In this document: piece after piece, positions 34,881 through 43,103 of the stretch
How positions within the stretch are numbered: position 1 is the stretch's first letter
Layout of the letters: every line of letters begins with the position of its first letter
Assembly: GCA_965277275.1 (NCBI GenBank)
Contig: CBDICG010000002.1
Coordinates: forward strand, 62,001-126,000
Length of the DNA: 64,000 bases
Reading direction: 5' to 3'
Origin: HLUCCA09 sp965277275
GTDB taxonomy: Bacteria > Pseudomonadota > Alphaproteobacteria > Rhodobacterales > Rhodobacteraceae
The notes under the pieces: generated by a model
What the model was told of the DNA's origin: nothing
The model's input: only the letters and a program-made list of their open reading frames with translations
The model's database searches: none
Translations under genes and position numbers: made by a program

Positions 34881-35831
34881 ATGGACCCCGCCCCCTTCCT
34901 CGAGGCCATCGCAGACGCCACGGACACCGCGGCGGCCTTCTGGGTGCCGGCACCCGACGGAGCGCACGTGCGTGTCGCGCGGCTTGGAGAGGGCTCCCGC
35001 GGGACGGTGCTCCTCTTTCCCGGGCGCACCGAGTTCGTCGAGAAATACGGGCCGGCGGGCCGCGCTTTTGCCGACCGCGGGTTTACCACTCTGGCCGTGG
35101 ATTGGAGAGGCCAGGGCCTCACCGAAAGACTGCTGGAAGATCCCGCCACCGGCCATGTCGACCGCTTTGAGGAATACCAGCTCGACGTGGCGGCCATGCT
35201 CACCTTCGCCGACGAGATGGCGCTGCCCCGCCCCTGGCATCTGGTTGCGCACTCGATGGGCGGCGGGATCGGATTGCGCTCGCTCCATTCCGGGCTGCCC
35301 GTCTCCACGGCCTGCTTTTCCGGGCCGATGTGGGGGATCGCGCTCTCTCCGATGGTGCGGCCGGCGGCCTGGGCGATCACGACCCTCTCGCGCCCGCTCG
35401 GGTTGGGCGGGCGCATCGTGCTTGGGTCGGATGCCACGAATTACGTGCTCGAGGCCCCGTTCGAAGACAACGTGCTGACCACGGACCCGGATGTCTTCGA
35501 CTGGATGAAGCAGCAGCTCATCGCCCATCCGGAGCTGGCGCTCGGCGGCCCCTCGATGACATGGGTCAATGAAGCGCTCTTCGAGACCCGGGCCCTCGCC
35601 CGCATGGATGCACCGGACGTTCCATGCCTGTGCGTCACGGGCGCCAATGAGCGTATTGTCGACGTCCCCGCGATCCGTGCACAGATGACCAAGTGGCCCG
35701 GCAGCAAACTGGTCATCGAGCCCGGCGCAGAGCACGAACTGATGATGGAGCGGCCGGAGATCCGCAATCGATTCTTCGATATGAGTGTCGAGCACTTCGA
35801 GGCCCACACCCCCACCGCCGAGGCCAGCTGA
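34881..35831 (+). CDS. Alpha/beta hydrolase, lysophospholipase-like
   Basis: 316 aa. A serine hydrolase of the monoglyceride lipase/PldB type. VLLFPGRTEFVEKYG is the oxyanion region, VDWRGQGLTER is family-typical, AHSMGGG holds the nucleophile Ser, and Asp and His follow in ANERIVDVPA and GAEHELMME. It starts 17 bases after the SCP2 gene. It probably cleaves lysophospholipids or monoacylglycerols, but the substrate is inferred. It precedes the riboflavin genes by 165 bases. Confidence 0.88.
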   Translation: MDPAPFLEAIADATDTAAAFWVPAPDGAHVRVARLGEGSRGTVLLFPGRTEFVEKYGPAGRAFADRGFTTLAVDWRGQGLTERLLEDPATGHVDRFEEYQLDVAAMLTFADEMALPRPWHLVAHSMGGGIGLRSLHSGLPVSTACFSGPMWGIALSPMVRPAAWAITTLSRPLGLGGRIVLGSDATNYVLEAPFEDNVLTTDPDVFDWMKQQLIAHPELALGGPSMTWVNEALFETRALARMDAPDVPCLCVTGANERIVDVPAIRAQMTKWPGSKLVIEPGAEHELMMERPEIRNRFFDMSVEHFEAHTPTAEAS

Positions 35832-35996
35832 CGCTCGCAGCCACTTCCGGCCCCAACACCCGGCAGGAACCCAACGGTACAGGCGAATGTCCCTGTGGCC
35901 GAGGCGCACGCGCCTATGGTCAAGGCCCACGCCATGGGCTATCTGCCCCGCACACCGCGCAACGCCAGCGCGCCCTGCACAACTCCGGAGCGCCCC

Positions 35997-37109
35997 GTGC
36001 CCGACACCGCCTCGACCCAGATCCATGACGCGATCTCCTCGATAGACGAGATCATCGACGACGCCCGCAACGGTCGCATGTTCATTCTTGTGGACCACGA
36101 AGACCGCGAGAATGAAGGCGATCTTGTCATACCGGCTCAGATGGCGACCCCGGATGCCGTCAATTTCATGGCGACCCATGGCCGGGGCCTGATCTGCCTC
36201 ACGCTGACCGGCGAACGGATCGATGCGCTCGGCCTGCCGCTGATGGCTTCGACAAACTCATCCCGCCACGAGACCGCGTTCACTGTCTCGATCGAAGCGC
36301 GCGAGGGCGTGTCGACGGGGATCTCCGCCCATGACCGCGCACTGACGGTCGCTGTCGCGATCGATGCGAGCAAGACAGGATCCGATATCGCCACGCCTGG
36401 GCACATCTTTCCGCTGCGCGCGCGCGACGGCGGGGTCCTTGTCCGGGCCGGTCATACCGAGGCCGCTGTCGACATTGCCCGCCTTGCGGGCCTCAACCCG
36501 TCGGGCGTGATCTGCGAAATCATGAACGAAGACGGGACGATGGCACGCCTGCCCGATCTCGTCGCCTTCGCCCAGCGCCATGCCCTCAAGATCGGCACGA
36601 TCTCGGATCTCATCGCTTACCGCCGGCGCAACGACAACCTCGTGAAAACTCGCACCGAGCGTGAAATCGAGAGCGAGTTCGGCGGTACTTGGCAGATGCG
36701 GATCTACACGGACGAGACGCAGGGCGCCGAGCACATCGCGCTCATCAAGGGCGACATCAGCACGCCGGAGCCCGTGCTCGTGCGGATGCACGCGCTCGAT
36801 CCACTGCTCGATGTGGTCGGCACAGGGCCAAGCGGGCGGGCCGGAGAGTTCGGCGCCGCGATGGAAGCGATTGCCGCCGAGGGACGCGGCGTGGTCGTGC
36901 TCTTGCGCGATGTGCACATGAAGCTCGTCGCCGAAGCGGAAGTATCGCCGCAGACGCTTCGGCAATATGGTCTGGGCGCGCAGATCCTGTCGTCGCTGGG
37001 GCTCTCGAGAATGACACTGCTGACGAACTCCCCGACGCCGAAGGTGGTCGGCCTCGAAGCTTACGGGCTTGAAATTGTTGGCACTCGCAAGATTTCGGAG
37101 CTGGGCTGA
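35997..37109 (+). CDS. ribB: 3,4-dihydroxy-2-butanone-4-phosphate synthase fused to a degenerate GTP cyclohydrolase II domain (RibBX type)
   Basis: 370 aa from a GTG start with CCGGAG six bases ahead; an earlier ATG at 35895 would add 34 non-conserved residues. Residues ~15-205 are a complete RibB domain: VDHEDRENEGDLV, SSRHETAFTV, GHTEAAVDIARLAG, CEIMNEDGTMAR. It converts ribulose-5-phosphate to the four-carbon riboflavin precursor. Residues ~215-365 resemble RibA, but the zinc cysteines (C-x10-C-x-C type) are missing; the region reads VRMHALDPLLDVVGTGPSGRAGEF. GTP cyclohydrolase II activity is therefore unlikely. ribH and nusB follow in the same operon. No FMN riboswitch is seen. Confidence 0.93.
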   Translation: MPDTASTQIHDAISSIDEIIDDARNGRMFILVDHEDRENEGDLVIPAQMATPDAVNFMATHGRGLICLTLTGERIDALGLPLMASTNSSRHETAFTVSIEAREGVSTGISAHDRALTVAVAIDASKTGSDIATPGHIFPLRARDGGVLVRAGHTEAAVDIARLAGLNPSGVICEIMNEDGTMARLPDLVAFAQRHALKIGTISDLIAYRRRNDNLVKTRTEREIESEFGGTWQMRIYTDETQGAEHIALIKGDISTPEPVLVRMHALDPLLDVVGTGPSGRAGEFGAAMEAIAAEGRGVVVLLRDVHMKLVAEAEVSPQTLRQYGLGAQILSSLGLSRMTLLTNSPTPKVVGLEAYGLEIVGTRKISELG

Positions 37110-37660
37110 TGGCCGGAGAAACCCACGACGCACTGCCGCGCCCGACCTTCGATGCACCGGCGCCCAAGCTGCTCATCGTTGTGGCACCCTACTACCGCGC
37201 CATCGCAGATCATCTGATCGCCGGAGCACGGGCCGAAATCGAGGCGGCAGGTGCCAGCCATGAGGTGATCGAAGTGCCCGGCGCGCTCGAGGTTCCGACG
37301 GCAGTGCGCATTGCCTACCGCCAGGCCAACTTCGACGGCTTCGTCGGGCTTGGCTGCGTGATACGGGGCGAAACGACGCACTACGACACCGTGTGCAACG
37401 ACAGCTCGCGTGGGCTGATGCTGCTCGGGCTTGAGGGGGCGTGCATCGGTAACGGCATCCTGACGGTCGAGACCGAGGCGCAGGCCGTCGTGCGCGCCGA
37501 TCCCGCGCAGCAGAACAAGGGCGGTGGTGCCGCAGCCGCGGCCCTCCATCTCATTGCGCTGACGCGGAAATTCGGGCGAAAGCCCAAGGGCGTCGGCTTC
37601 CTGCCGTACGGCGAGGATACGCTTCTCGCGGGTGATCCGCCCGTGACAGCTGAAGGCTGA
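37109..37660 (+). CDS. ribH: 6,7-dimethyl-8-ribityllumazine synthase
   Basis: 183 aa. Condenses the RibB product with the ribitylaminouracil intermediate to make lumazine. LIVVAPYYRAIADHLIAGA, PGALEVPTAVRIAY, GCVIRGETTHYDTVC (active-site His) and GNGILTVETEAQAVVRA are the standard blocks. A somewhat long N-terminus precedes them. Its ATG overlaps the ribB stop by one base, so translation is coupled. nusB follows after 4 bases. Confidence 0.95.
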   Translation: MAGETHDALPRPTFDAPAPKLLIVVAPYYRAIADHLIAGARAEIEAAGASHEVIEVPGALEVPTAVRIAYRQANFDGFVGLGCVIRGETTHYDTVCNDSSRGLMLLGLEGACIGNGILTVETEAQAVVRADPAQQNKGGGAAAAALHLIALTRKFGRKPKGVGFLPYGEDTLLAGDPPVTAEG

Positions 37661-37664
37661 TCCG

Positions 37665-38153
37665 ATGACCAAACAGGCAGAGAAACGGGCCGACCGCGAA
37701 GCCCAGAAACGGCGCAAGTCCGCGGCGCGGCTCTACGCGGTGCAGGCGCTCTTCCAGATGGAAGCGTCGGGTCAGACGACGACATCCGTCGAGCAGGAAT
37801 TCGAGGATTACCGCTTCGGTGCGGTCACCTCCGAAGGCGACGAGATGGAGGAGGGTGACGTCGAAACGTTCCGCGCCCTCGTCGATGGCGCCGTGAACGA
37901 GCAGGCCCGGATCGACCAGATGACAGACCGAGCGCTTGTCGCCAAATGGCCCATCGCGCGGATCGATCCGACGTTGCGTGCACTCTTCCGGGCCGCCGGC
38001 GCAGAGCTAGCAGCTGCCAAGACACCGCCGCGCGTCGTGATCGTCGAGTTCGTCGAGGTCGCACGCGCCTTTTTCCCCGAGGGCCGGGAACCGAAATTCG
38101 TCAACGCGGTGCTCGATCACATGGCACGCGAGGCACAGCCGGAGGCGTTCTGA
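37665..38153 (+). CDS. nusB: Transcription antitermination factor NusB
   Basis: 162 aa. With NusE it loads on boxA of rRNA leaders and prevents premature termination. The helical fold is marked by RRKSAARLYAVQALFQMEASGQ and the C-terminal IARIDPTLRALFRAAGAELAA, VVIVEFVEVARAFFPEGREPKFVNAVLD. The ribB-ribH-nusB order is conserved in alphaproteobacteria. It starts 4 bases after ribH. The N-terminal ~20 residues are Lys/Arg-rich. Confidence 0.95.
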   Translation: MTKQAEKRADREAQKRRKSAARLYAVQALFQMEASGQTTTSVEQEFEDYRFGAVTSEGDEMEEGDVETFRALVDGAVNEQARIDQMTDRALVAKWPIARIDPTLRALFRAAGAELAAAKTPPRVVIVEFVEVARAFFPEGREPKFVNAVLDHMAREAQPEAF

Positions 38154-38245
38154 GCGCGCCAACGGGGCAGACAGCGCCCCGAGTACGGATACCGCTTTCC
38201 CGACCCCGCATCGCGCCCTATGTCCCCCACAAAAGGGAGCGCACC

Positions 38246-38560
38246 ATGCCCAGACTTGTCCGCCTTTATATCGTCCAGTCCCTTATCGGCTTTGGGATAT
38301 CTGCAGGCTTCGTCGCGATGCTGCTGTGGTTCAACGTCGCCAACCTCTGGCACCTCGTCACGCACACGGATGTCGGGCTACTGGCGGTTTTTCTGCTGTG
38401 GCTCTTCAACGGCATTGTCTTTGCCGGGGTTCAGTTCGGCATTTCGGTCATGCGCTTGTCCGAGCCAGAAGACGGAGACGATGGCGGAAAGCGGGACGCC
38501 GTTCCCGCACTCGAGCCGGCTCCTGTCCGCATTGCACAGGGGCGTCCCGCGCGCGGCTAG
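38246..38560 (+). CDS. Small membrane protein of unknown function
   Basis: 104 aa. Two predicted transmembrane helices (residues ~10-30 and ~44-66: LLAVFLLWLFNGIVFAGVQFG) are followed by a hydrophilic acidic tail. It has an AAAGGGAG site and begins 92 bases after nusB. I recognise no family function. It may be co-transcribed with nusB. It is convergent with the DUF3422 gene. Confidence 0.72.
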   Translation: MPRLVRLYIVQSLIGFGISAGFVAMLLWFNVANLWHLVTHTDVGLLAVFLLWLFNGIVFAGVQFGISVMRLSEPEDGDDGGKRDAVPALEPAPVRIAQGRPARG

Positions 38561-38568
38561 GTGTTGCA

Positions 38569-39876
38569 CTAGTGCTCGATCGAGTTGCGAATCCTGCGCA
38601 CAAGGAGCCAGACGGCGCCCACGACCAGCGGTGTGAGCAACGCGGTTGCAGCCGTCTTTGACAATCCCATCGGCTCCATGGCCGGAGCCGCGACATAGGC
38701 GACCAGATTGACCGCGTAGTAGCTGATCGCAACCACGGACAGCCCTTCGACCGTGCGCTGGAGCCGCAATTGCAGGTCCGCTCGCTTGTCCATCGATGAC
38801 AAAAGGTCCGCGTTCTGTGCCTGACGCTCGACATCCACACGCGTCCGCAGCAGATCACCCGCGCGGATGGCACGTTCTGCCATCGCCGAAAGCCGTTTCT
38901 CGGTCGAAAGAACCGTCCGCATCGCCGGGTCGAACCGCCGCGCCATGAATTCCTGAAAGGTCTGCCGACCACTGAAGCGTTGCTCCCTGAGGACACGTAT
39001 CCTGTCGAGCACGATGGCCTCATAGGCGGCGGTGGCCCCGAAGCGAAAGGTCGAGATCGCACGTAGCCGCTCAAGTTCGGACGCCACGCGCAAGAGTTTC
39101 TTGAGGGCATCCTCGGGCGCGCCCATCGACCCCGACATGTCCGAGATCAGCGCGGTCAGATCCCGATCCAAAGCACTCATCTGGCCCGAAAGGTCCCGCG
39201 CCCTACGGTACCCGAGCATCGACATCGCCTTGTAGGTCTCGATCTCCGTCAGGCGCTGGACGATCCGGCCGATCCGGCGCTCCCCGGAATCCGGACGGGC
39301 AAAGATCGCGAAGCGCATGTGTCCGCTGCTGTCGATGCGAAAGTCGCCCGCCATGATCGCCGCCCCGTCGACGATGCGCGATACGGCGAGACTCTCCGGC
39401 ACAAACCAGTCGTATGCCTTTTCGAGCACGGTCTCTTCCTGCCCCTCGGGTACAAGCTCGACCCGGATCATGGCGGAGGTGATCCGTGCACCGGGCGCTT
39501 TCGCCAACCAATCGGCCGGAAACACATCGAAGGACGACGGATCGAAGGGACGCTCCGCCAACCCCGGTTTGAAGATCGTGTAGGTCACGAACTCCGTGTG
39601 ACACTCCCACTTGATCTTGTGCTTGCCGAGATCGCCGAAATAGTGCGTTGCCCCGGGCTTAGGATGGGTGGCACCGAACCGGTCAAGCAGTTCGAGCAGA
39701 TGCGCCCGGTCAATTTCGCGGTCGCGCGCGGCGGCGTCCTTGGTCTGCTTGATCGCCAGATAAACAACGTGGCACGGCGCATCGAGCGCGGAAAACGGGC
39801 GCGCGTGCAGCTCGTTGGCCAGCTCATACCTGAGCGGATGGTCGACAAGGGTTGTTGGTTTGGCAGCATCGTTCAT
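38569..39876 (-). CDS. DUF3422 family membrane-anchored protein
   Basis: 435 aa. The body begins DHPLRYELANELHARPFSALDAP, the hallmark of DUF3422, continues through a mixed alpha/beta region and a long helical stretch (residues ~225-370), and ends with two hydrophobic segments (VVAISYYAVNLVAYVA and ALLTPLVVGAVWLLV). Function is unknown; the C-terminal anchor suggests a large cytoplasmic domain held at the membrane. It diverges from hemP. Confidence 0.85.
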   Translation of the reverse strand: MNDAAKPTTLVDHPLRYELANELHARPFSALDAPCHVVYLAIKQTKDAAARDREIDRAHLLELLDRFGATHPKPGATHYFGDLGKHKIKWECHTEFVTYTIFKPGLAERPFDPSSFDVFPADWLAKAPGARITSAMIRVELVPEGQEETVLEKAYDWFVPESLAVSRIVDGAAIMAGDFRIDSSGHMRFAIFARPDSGERRIGRIVQRLTEIETYKAMSMLGYRRARDLSGQMSALDRDLTALISDMSGSMGAPEDALKKLLRVASELERLRAISTFRFGATAAYEAIVLDRIRVLREQRFSGRQTFQEFMARRFDPAMRTVLSTEKRLSAMAERAIRAGDLLRTRVDVERQAQNADLLSSMDKRADLQLRLQRTVEGLSVVAISYYAVNLVAYVAAPAMEPMGLSKTAATALLTPLVVGAVWLLVRRIRNSIEH

Positions 39877-40184
39877 GCGCGGCAGATAGCGCTGGTGGGG
39901 CTCCCTGTAAACGACACTGATGTCGGGCTGTCAGGCGCTTACCGCTTTTTTCTGCGCTGCGGCGTTCGGGTGTCGAAATTGCCTGCCATTGCCGCAGATC
40001 GAGGCTCGAACGAAACGCGCAGCCTCGCGACACAATGCGCAAAGCTGCCCCTTTACAAGTCCGATAGATTCACTCAGGTTAATTTCAGCTACCTGCCGGG
40101 AGCCACCCAGATCGGTCGGAATTGGCCCGTACGACGAGCAAAGACATCCCTCGCCGGGCCAATGATCCAGAAGAGGACGATATC
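39877..40184. other. Divergent region between DUF3422 and hemP
   Basis: About 300 bp without a gene. It presumably holds the hemP promoter. I searched for an Irr-type TTTAGAA...TTCTAAA palindrome or a Fur box and saw none. Confidence 0.45.
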
Positions 40185-40406
40185 ATGGACGGCACTTTCC
40201 CCCTCGAAGAACCGGAAACCACATCGCCGGGGGCGCACGCTCGCCCGCATGTGCTTTCGCGCGATCACTACTCCCCCTACGACGCGGTGCCTGCGTTCGA
40301 CGTGCGGGGGCTGATGGGCACAAGCACAACGGCGCATCTGGTGCTCGACGAGCAGACTTATTGCCTGCGGATCACGCGCAGCGGGAAGCTCATTCTGACG
40401 AAGTAG
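40185..40406 (+). CDS. hemP: Hemin uptake protein HemP
   Basis: 73 aa. The conserved C-terminal block (VLDEQTYCLRITRSGKLILTK) identifies HemP/HmuP, a small protein linked to hemin uptake and, in some rhizobia, to activation of the heme receptor gene. The core DVRGLMG precedes it. I start at 40185 behind AAGAGGA; an ATG 21 codons upstream is possible. A DUF1289 gene follows after 16 bases, a common Rhodobacterales pair. No heme receptor or ABC genes lie beside it. Confidence 0.88.
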   Translation: MDGTFPLEEPETTSPGAHARPHVLSRDHYSPYDAVPAFDVRGLMGTSTTAHLVLDEQTYCLRITRSGKLILTK

Positions 40407-40422
40407 TAAAGGACATCCTAGG

Positions 40423-40683
40423 TTGCCCAAGAAGATCCTCAGCCCCTGTATCAGCGTCTGCAAATTCCGCCGTGACGGGCCGTCTGGCAAACACTGCATC
40501 GGCTGTTCGATGACAAAGACGCAAAAGAAGATGTTCAAGGCTCTCAAGAAGGACGCTCATCGCTCTGCCTTCCTGTCCATGCTGGCACTGCAGCAATCAA
40601 TGATGGGAAAGTACACGGCATGGGCGCCCGCCTACCTGAGGCGCGCCAAAAGAAAAGGGGCGCGCCCCCTGCCCGTGCAGTAG
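40423..40683 (+). CDS. DUF1289 family protein with metal-binding cysteines
   Basis: 86 aa from a TTG start preceded by AAAGGA at about 10 bases. Four cysteines, SPCISVC and HCIGC, form the DUF1289 signature and probably hold a metal or iron-sulfur cluster. The remainder is basic (KTQKKMFKALKKDAH, LRRAKRKGARP). Function is unknown. It follows hemP in a likely two-gene operon and is convergent with dps, so the iron context is suggestive only. Confidence 0.82.
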   Translation: MPKKILSPCISVCKFRRDGPSGKHCIGCSMTKTQKKMFKALKKDAHRSAFLSMLALQQSMMGKYTAWAPAYLRRAKRKGARPLPVQ

Positions 40684-40719
40684 GACACGCCCCGATCCGT
40701 GGCGCCGCGCTGGCGCGCC

Positions 40720-41190
40720 TTACTCGAGATGCGAGCGTAGCATCCACGCGAACTTCTCATGGACCTGACCGCGCGCAATGCAGAGGTCTTCCGTCAGCGT
40801 GTCGCCCTGCCCCGCGGCCAGGTCCCCGGCCTGGGCAAGGGTCGCGGCAACCGTCTGCTGCGCCTCCAGCATCATAGCGATCATTTCGCGATCCGTTGCC
40901 GCGCCTTCCTGCTCAGAGACCTTGGATCGGGCCAGCATGCCCTTCAGCGTCCCCTCGGCGTAGCCACCAAGCGCCTTGATCCGCTCCGCAAGATCATCCT
41001 GCCCCTCGAAGTGATCCTCGTAGATCTTCTGGAACAGGTCATGCAACGGACCGAACGCCATACCGGTCACATTCCAATGGAAGTTTTGCGCGAGCATGGT
41101 TGTCACGACCGTCTCGGCGACGGACTGGTTCATGGCCTCAACGATCTGCGCGGTTGCGTCGGGGCTCAGGTCAGCGGCGGTGCTCGTCAT
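40720..41190 (-). CDS. dps: Dps family DNA-protecting ferritin-like protein
   Basis: 156 aa. A dodecameric mini-ferritin that oxidises and stores iron with peroxide and shields DNA. The intersubunit ferroxidase ligands are in place: His in QNFHWNVTG, His in FGPLHDLF and Asp/Glu in QDDLAERIKALGG. The start at 41190 has GGAG ten bases ahead; the longer frame is not supported. A 21-bp palindrome lies ~82 bases upstream and resembles an Irr iron-control element. It is convergent with hemP-DUF1289. Confidence 0.94.
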   Translation of the reverse strand: MTSTAADLSPDATAQIVEAMNQSVAETVVTTMLAQNFHWNVTGMAFGPLHDLFQKIYEDHFEGQDDLAERIKALGGYAEGTLKGMLARSKVSEQEGAATDREMIAMMLEAQQTVAATLAQAGDLAAGQGDTLTEDLCIARGQVHEKFAWMLRSHLE

Positions 41191-41272
41191 TAGAACGCTC
41201 CTTGTTCGAAGAAATCTCATTTGCCGGTCCTGGCAAAACGCCACAACAGGCTGCACTTGGCTGGCGACGGCT

Positions 41273-41293
41273 AGCTTGGAATCATTCTAAGCT
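41273..41293. promoter_or_regulatory. Near-perfect palindrome upstream of dps, Irr/Fur-type operator candidate
   Basis: The 21-bp sequence AGCTTGGAATC-ATTCTAAGCT is symmetric except for one base pair and the centre. On the minus strand CTTAGAA-TGA-TTCCAAG matches 11 of 14 fixed positions of the iron control element TTTAGAA-NNN-TTCTAAA bound by Irr. It lies ~82 bases before the dps start, a plausible operator position. Confidence 0.6.
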
Positions 41294-41446
41294 GAAAACC
41301 GGTTTTGACCACCCCCAAGCACAAAAAAAGCACCTCGGGAGTGGTTGCTCAGAACAGTGAAGTCAGGCCGTGCGAACGCGCTTTCCGACGCACGGCAGAG
41401 GGCCGCGCGAACCGGGGCCTTTCGATGCGCTCCAATGGAAAAGAGG

Positions 41447-41899
41447 TCAAATCTCTCGGAGCAGGTCCAGGAAGAAACGTCGATTCGCTGCCGCAACACG
41501 GCTGCCGACCAACAGAGCCAGACTGTCGACGTCCTGTCTGGCTTGGGCGCCGTAGCACTTGACCAACCACACCTCGTCGAACGAAGCCATGCGCGACCCC
41601 GGTGCACGCAGGACGGGCCGCCGCCCTATCACTTCGCCCAGACACAGAACCAGGGCCTCGGCCGCACCGGACGCCGCTCCGGGGCATGCCAGCATACGAT
41701 GCGCCTGGCTGAGTGTCCGATTGCGGCCGCAGCGCGCGCGCCCTGCCGCCTGTCGCACCTGTTCGACGAACGCGTGTTCGTCAGTCTCGAGGTGTGAAAC
41801 GCACGTATCCGGCGGTGCTCCACGATGGCGCTGGTCCGGGACTTGCGAAAGGATATGAAGCGGCACAGAGCGGGCAGACATGGGAGCAGCGCGGTACAC
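41447..41899 (-). CDS. Hypothetical protein, possibly real
   Basis: About 150 aa from a GTG; the true start is unclear. Codon third positions are GC-rich like its neighbours, and the second half reads like a folded domain (HAFVEQVRQAAGRA, HRMLACPGAASGAAEALVLCLGEVIGRRP, RFFLDLLREI). I recognise no family, and no clear ribosome site is present. An overlapping frame covers part of the same stretch, so one of the two is a shadow. It occupies the otherwise empty gap between dps and rlmE. Confidence 0.4.
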   Translation of the reverse strand: MYRAAPMSARSVPLHILSQVPDQRHRGAPPDTCVSHLETDEHAFVEQVRQAAGRARCGRNRTLSQAHRMLACPGAASGAAEALVLCLGEVIGRRPVLRAPGSRMASFDEVWLVKCYGAQARQDVDSLALLVGSRVAAANRRFFLDLLREI

Positions 41900-42243
41900 T
41901 CGGGGTTACGGTCGGGGCGCTCGCCCCTTTCCTGACTAATGTAGTTGGGAACACCCCGCAGGACCAGCCCTTCAATGCGGGTGAAACGCACCGGCATTGT
42001 CGCAGGGGGAAGAGCCGGATTGATCGTGCCCAACTGCGGCTTTGCATGCAGATGCGCTCCGCAAGCCCTAACTGGTCTCCGGGCAACGCGTTCATCCGCG
42101 CGCAGGTCGGGGAAACGCACCAATCCGCGGACGATCGGCTGTCGATCCAAAGGGGCATGCCCATTGGGCGCAAGAGGGCGCCGCACGATCACACTTCAAA
42201 CGCCTACCGGCGCTGGCCCCGCCCTTTCCGGGCGCTGCCGCCA
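41900..42243. other. Gene-free gap downstream of rlmE
   Basis: About 340 bp. A minus-strand frame (41629-42192) is open here, but its codon use degrades along its length and it matches nothing I know. No repeat or RNA gene is visible. Confidence 0.4.
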
Positions 42244-42981
42244 CTAGCCTTCAGATTCGCCCGCTTCAGGTGGATCTTCCGCTCCGCGAAATCCTGTGGC
42301 CACGACGAATTTCTCCGAGGAATCGGAGCGGCTTGCATCCGGCTTGACGTTGGACACCTTTTTGAACCGCCGCTTCAACGTGGATTGCAGCCCGCCCTCC
42401 GCACCGCCCGCAAGAACCTTGGCCACGAACGTCCCGCCCTCTTCAAGCACGTCAAAAGCCAGATCGGCTGCTGCCTCGCATAGGGCAACGATCCGAAGGT
42501 GATCCGTCTGCTTGTGCCCAGATGCGGACGCCGCCATGTCCGACATCACGACGTCAGCGCGCCCGCTCAGCCAGGCCTTGACCTCGTCCTCCGCTCCGTC
42601 GGCCATGAAATCCATCTGGCGCAGTTCGACCCCGGGGATCGGCTCGACCGCCTGCAGATCGAGCCCCAACACCCGACCGCGGGCCTTTCCAGCCTTCTCT
42701 CCCAGAGCGTTCACACGCTGGGCCGCGATCTGCGACCATCCACCCGGAGCACACCCCAGATCGACCACGCGCGCGCCCGGCACGAGAAAACGATACTTGT
42801 CGTCCAGTTCCAGGATCTTGTAGGCCGCACGCCCCCGGTATCCGTCCCGCTTTGCGCGTTGCACATAGGGGTCATTCAATTGCCGCTCGAGCCACAGCGT
42901 GGACGATAGCTTGCGCCCCCGGGCAGTCTTGACCTTCACCCGCAAATCGCGCTGCCCGCGCCCGCTGTTCTTCTTGACCAT
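42244..42981 (-). CDS. rlmE: 23S rRNA (uridine-2'-O)-methyltransferase RlmE
   Basis: 245 aa. Methylates U2552 of 23S rRNA using SAM. The FtsJ fold is clear: RAAYKILELDDKYRFL (catalytic Lys), VVDLGCAPGGWSQIA, DVVMSDMAAS (catalytic Asp) and FVAKVLAGGAEGG (second Lys). The basic N-terminal tail (VKKNSGRGQRDLRVKVKTARGRK) suits rRNA binding. I start at 42981 (MVKKNSG). It follows the Ppx/GppA gene on the same strand, an order conserved in alphaproteobacteria, with a repeat element between them. Confidence 0.94.
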   Translation of the reverse strand: MVKKNSGRGQRDLRVKVKTARGRKLSSTLWLERQLNDPYVQRAKRDGYRGRAAYKILELDDKYRFLVPGARVVDLGCAPGGWSQIAAQRVNALGEKAGKARGRVLGLDLQAVEPIPGVELRQMDFMADGAEDEVKAWLSGRADVVMSDMAASASGHKQTDHLRIVALCEAAADLAFDVLEEGGTFVAKVLAGGAEGGLQSTLKRRFKKVSNVKPDASRSDSSEKFVVATGFRGAEDPPEAGESEG

Positions 42982-43018
42982 CCGGTTCGCCCCTTGGGCC
43001 CTATCAATCCAGTATTTT

Positions 43019-43102
43019 GCCTTCGGCGAGGATATTTGAAGCACAATGAAACGAAAGCGCGCGCTTCATCTTCTTCTTGCTCCAAATACCGTCGCCGAAG
43101 GC
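43019..43102. repeat. Short intergenic repeat, copy 2, as an inverted pair
   Basis: An 84-bp inverted repeat. The outer arms are GCCTTCGGCGA (43019-43029) and TCGCCGAAGGC (43092-43102). The inner arms are diverged copies of GGATATTTGAAGCACAATGAA. The core matches repeats at 12777 and 55300. It lies between gppA and rlmE and could act as a terminator or a RNA-processing hairpin. Confidence 0.78.
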
Positions 43103-43103
43103 G

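Noticed and set aside
35832..35996. FMN riboswitch upstream of the riboflavin genes
   Set aside because: I looked for the conserved multi-stem leader and the 165-bp gap does not show it.
41629..42192. 187-codon minus-strand frame
   Set aside because: No recognisable domain, uneven codon use and overlap with the more plausible 41447-41899 frame.
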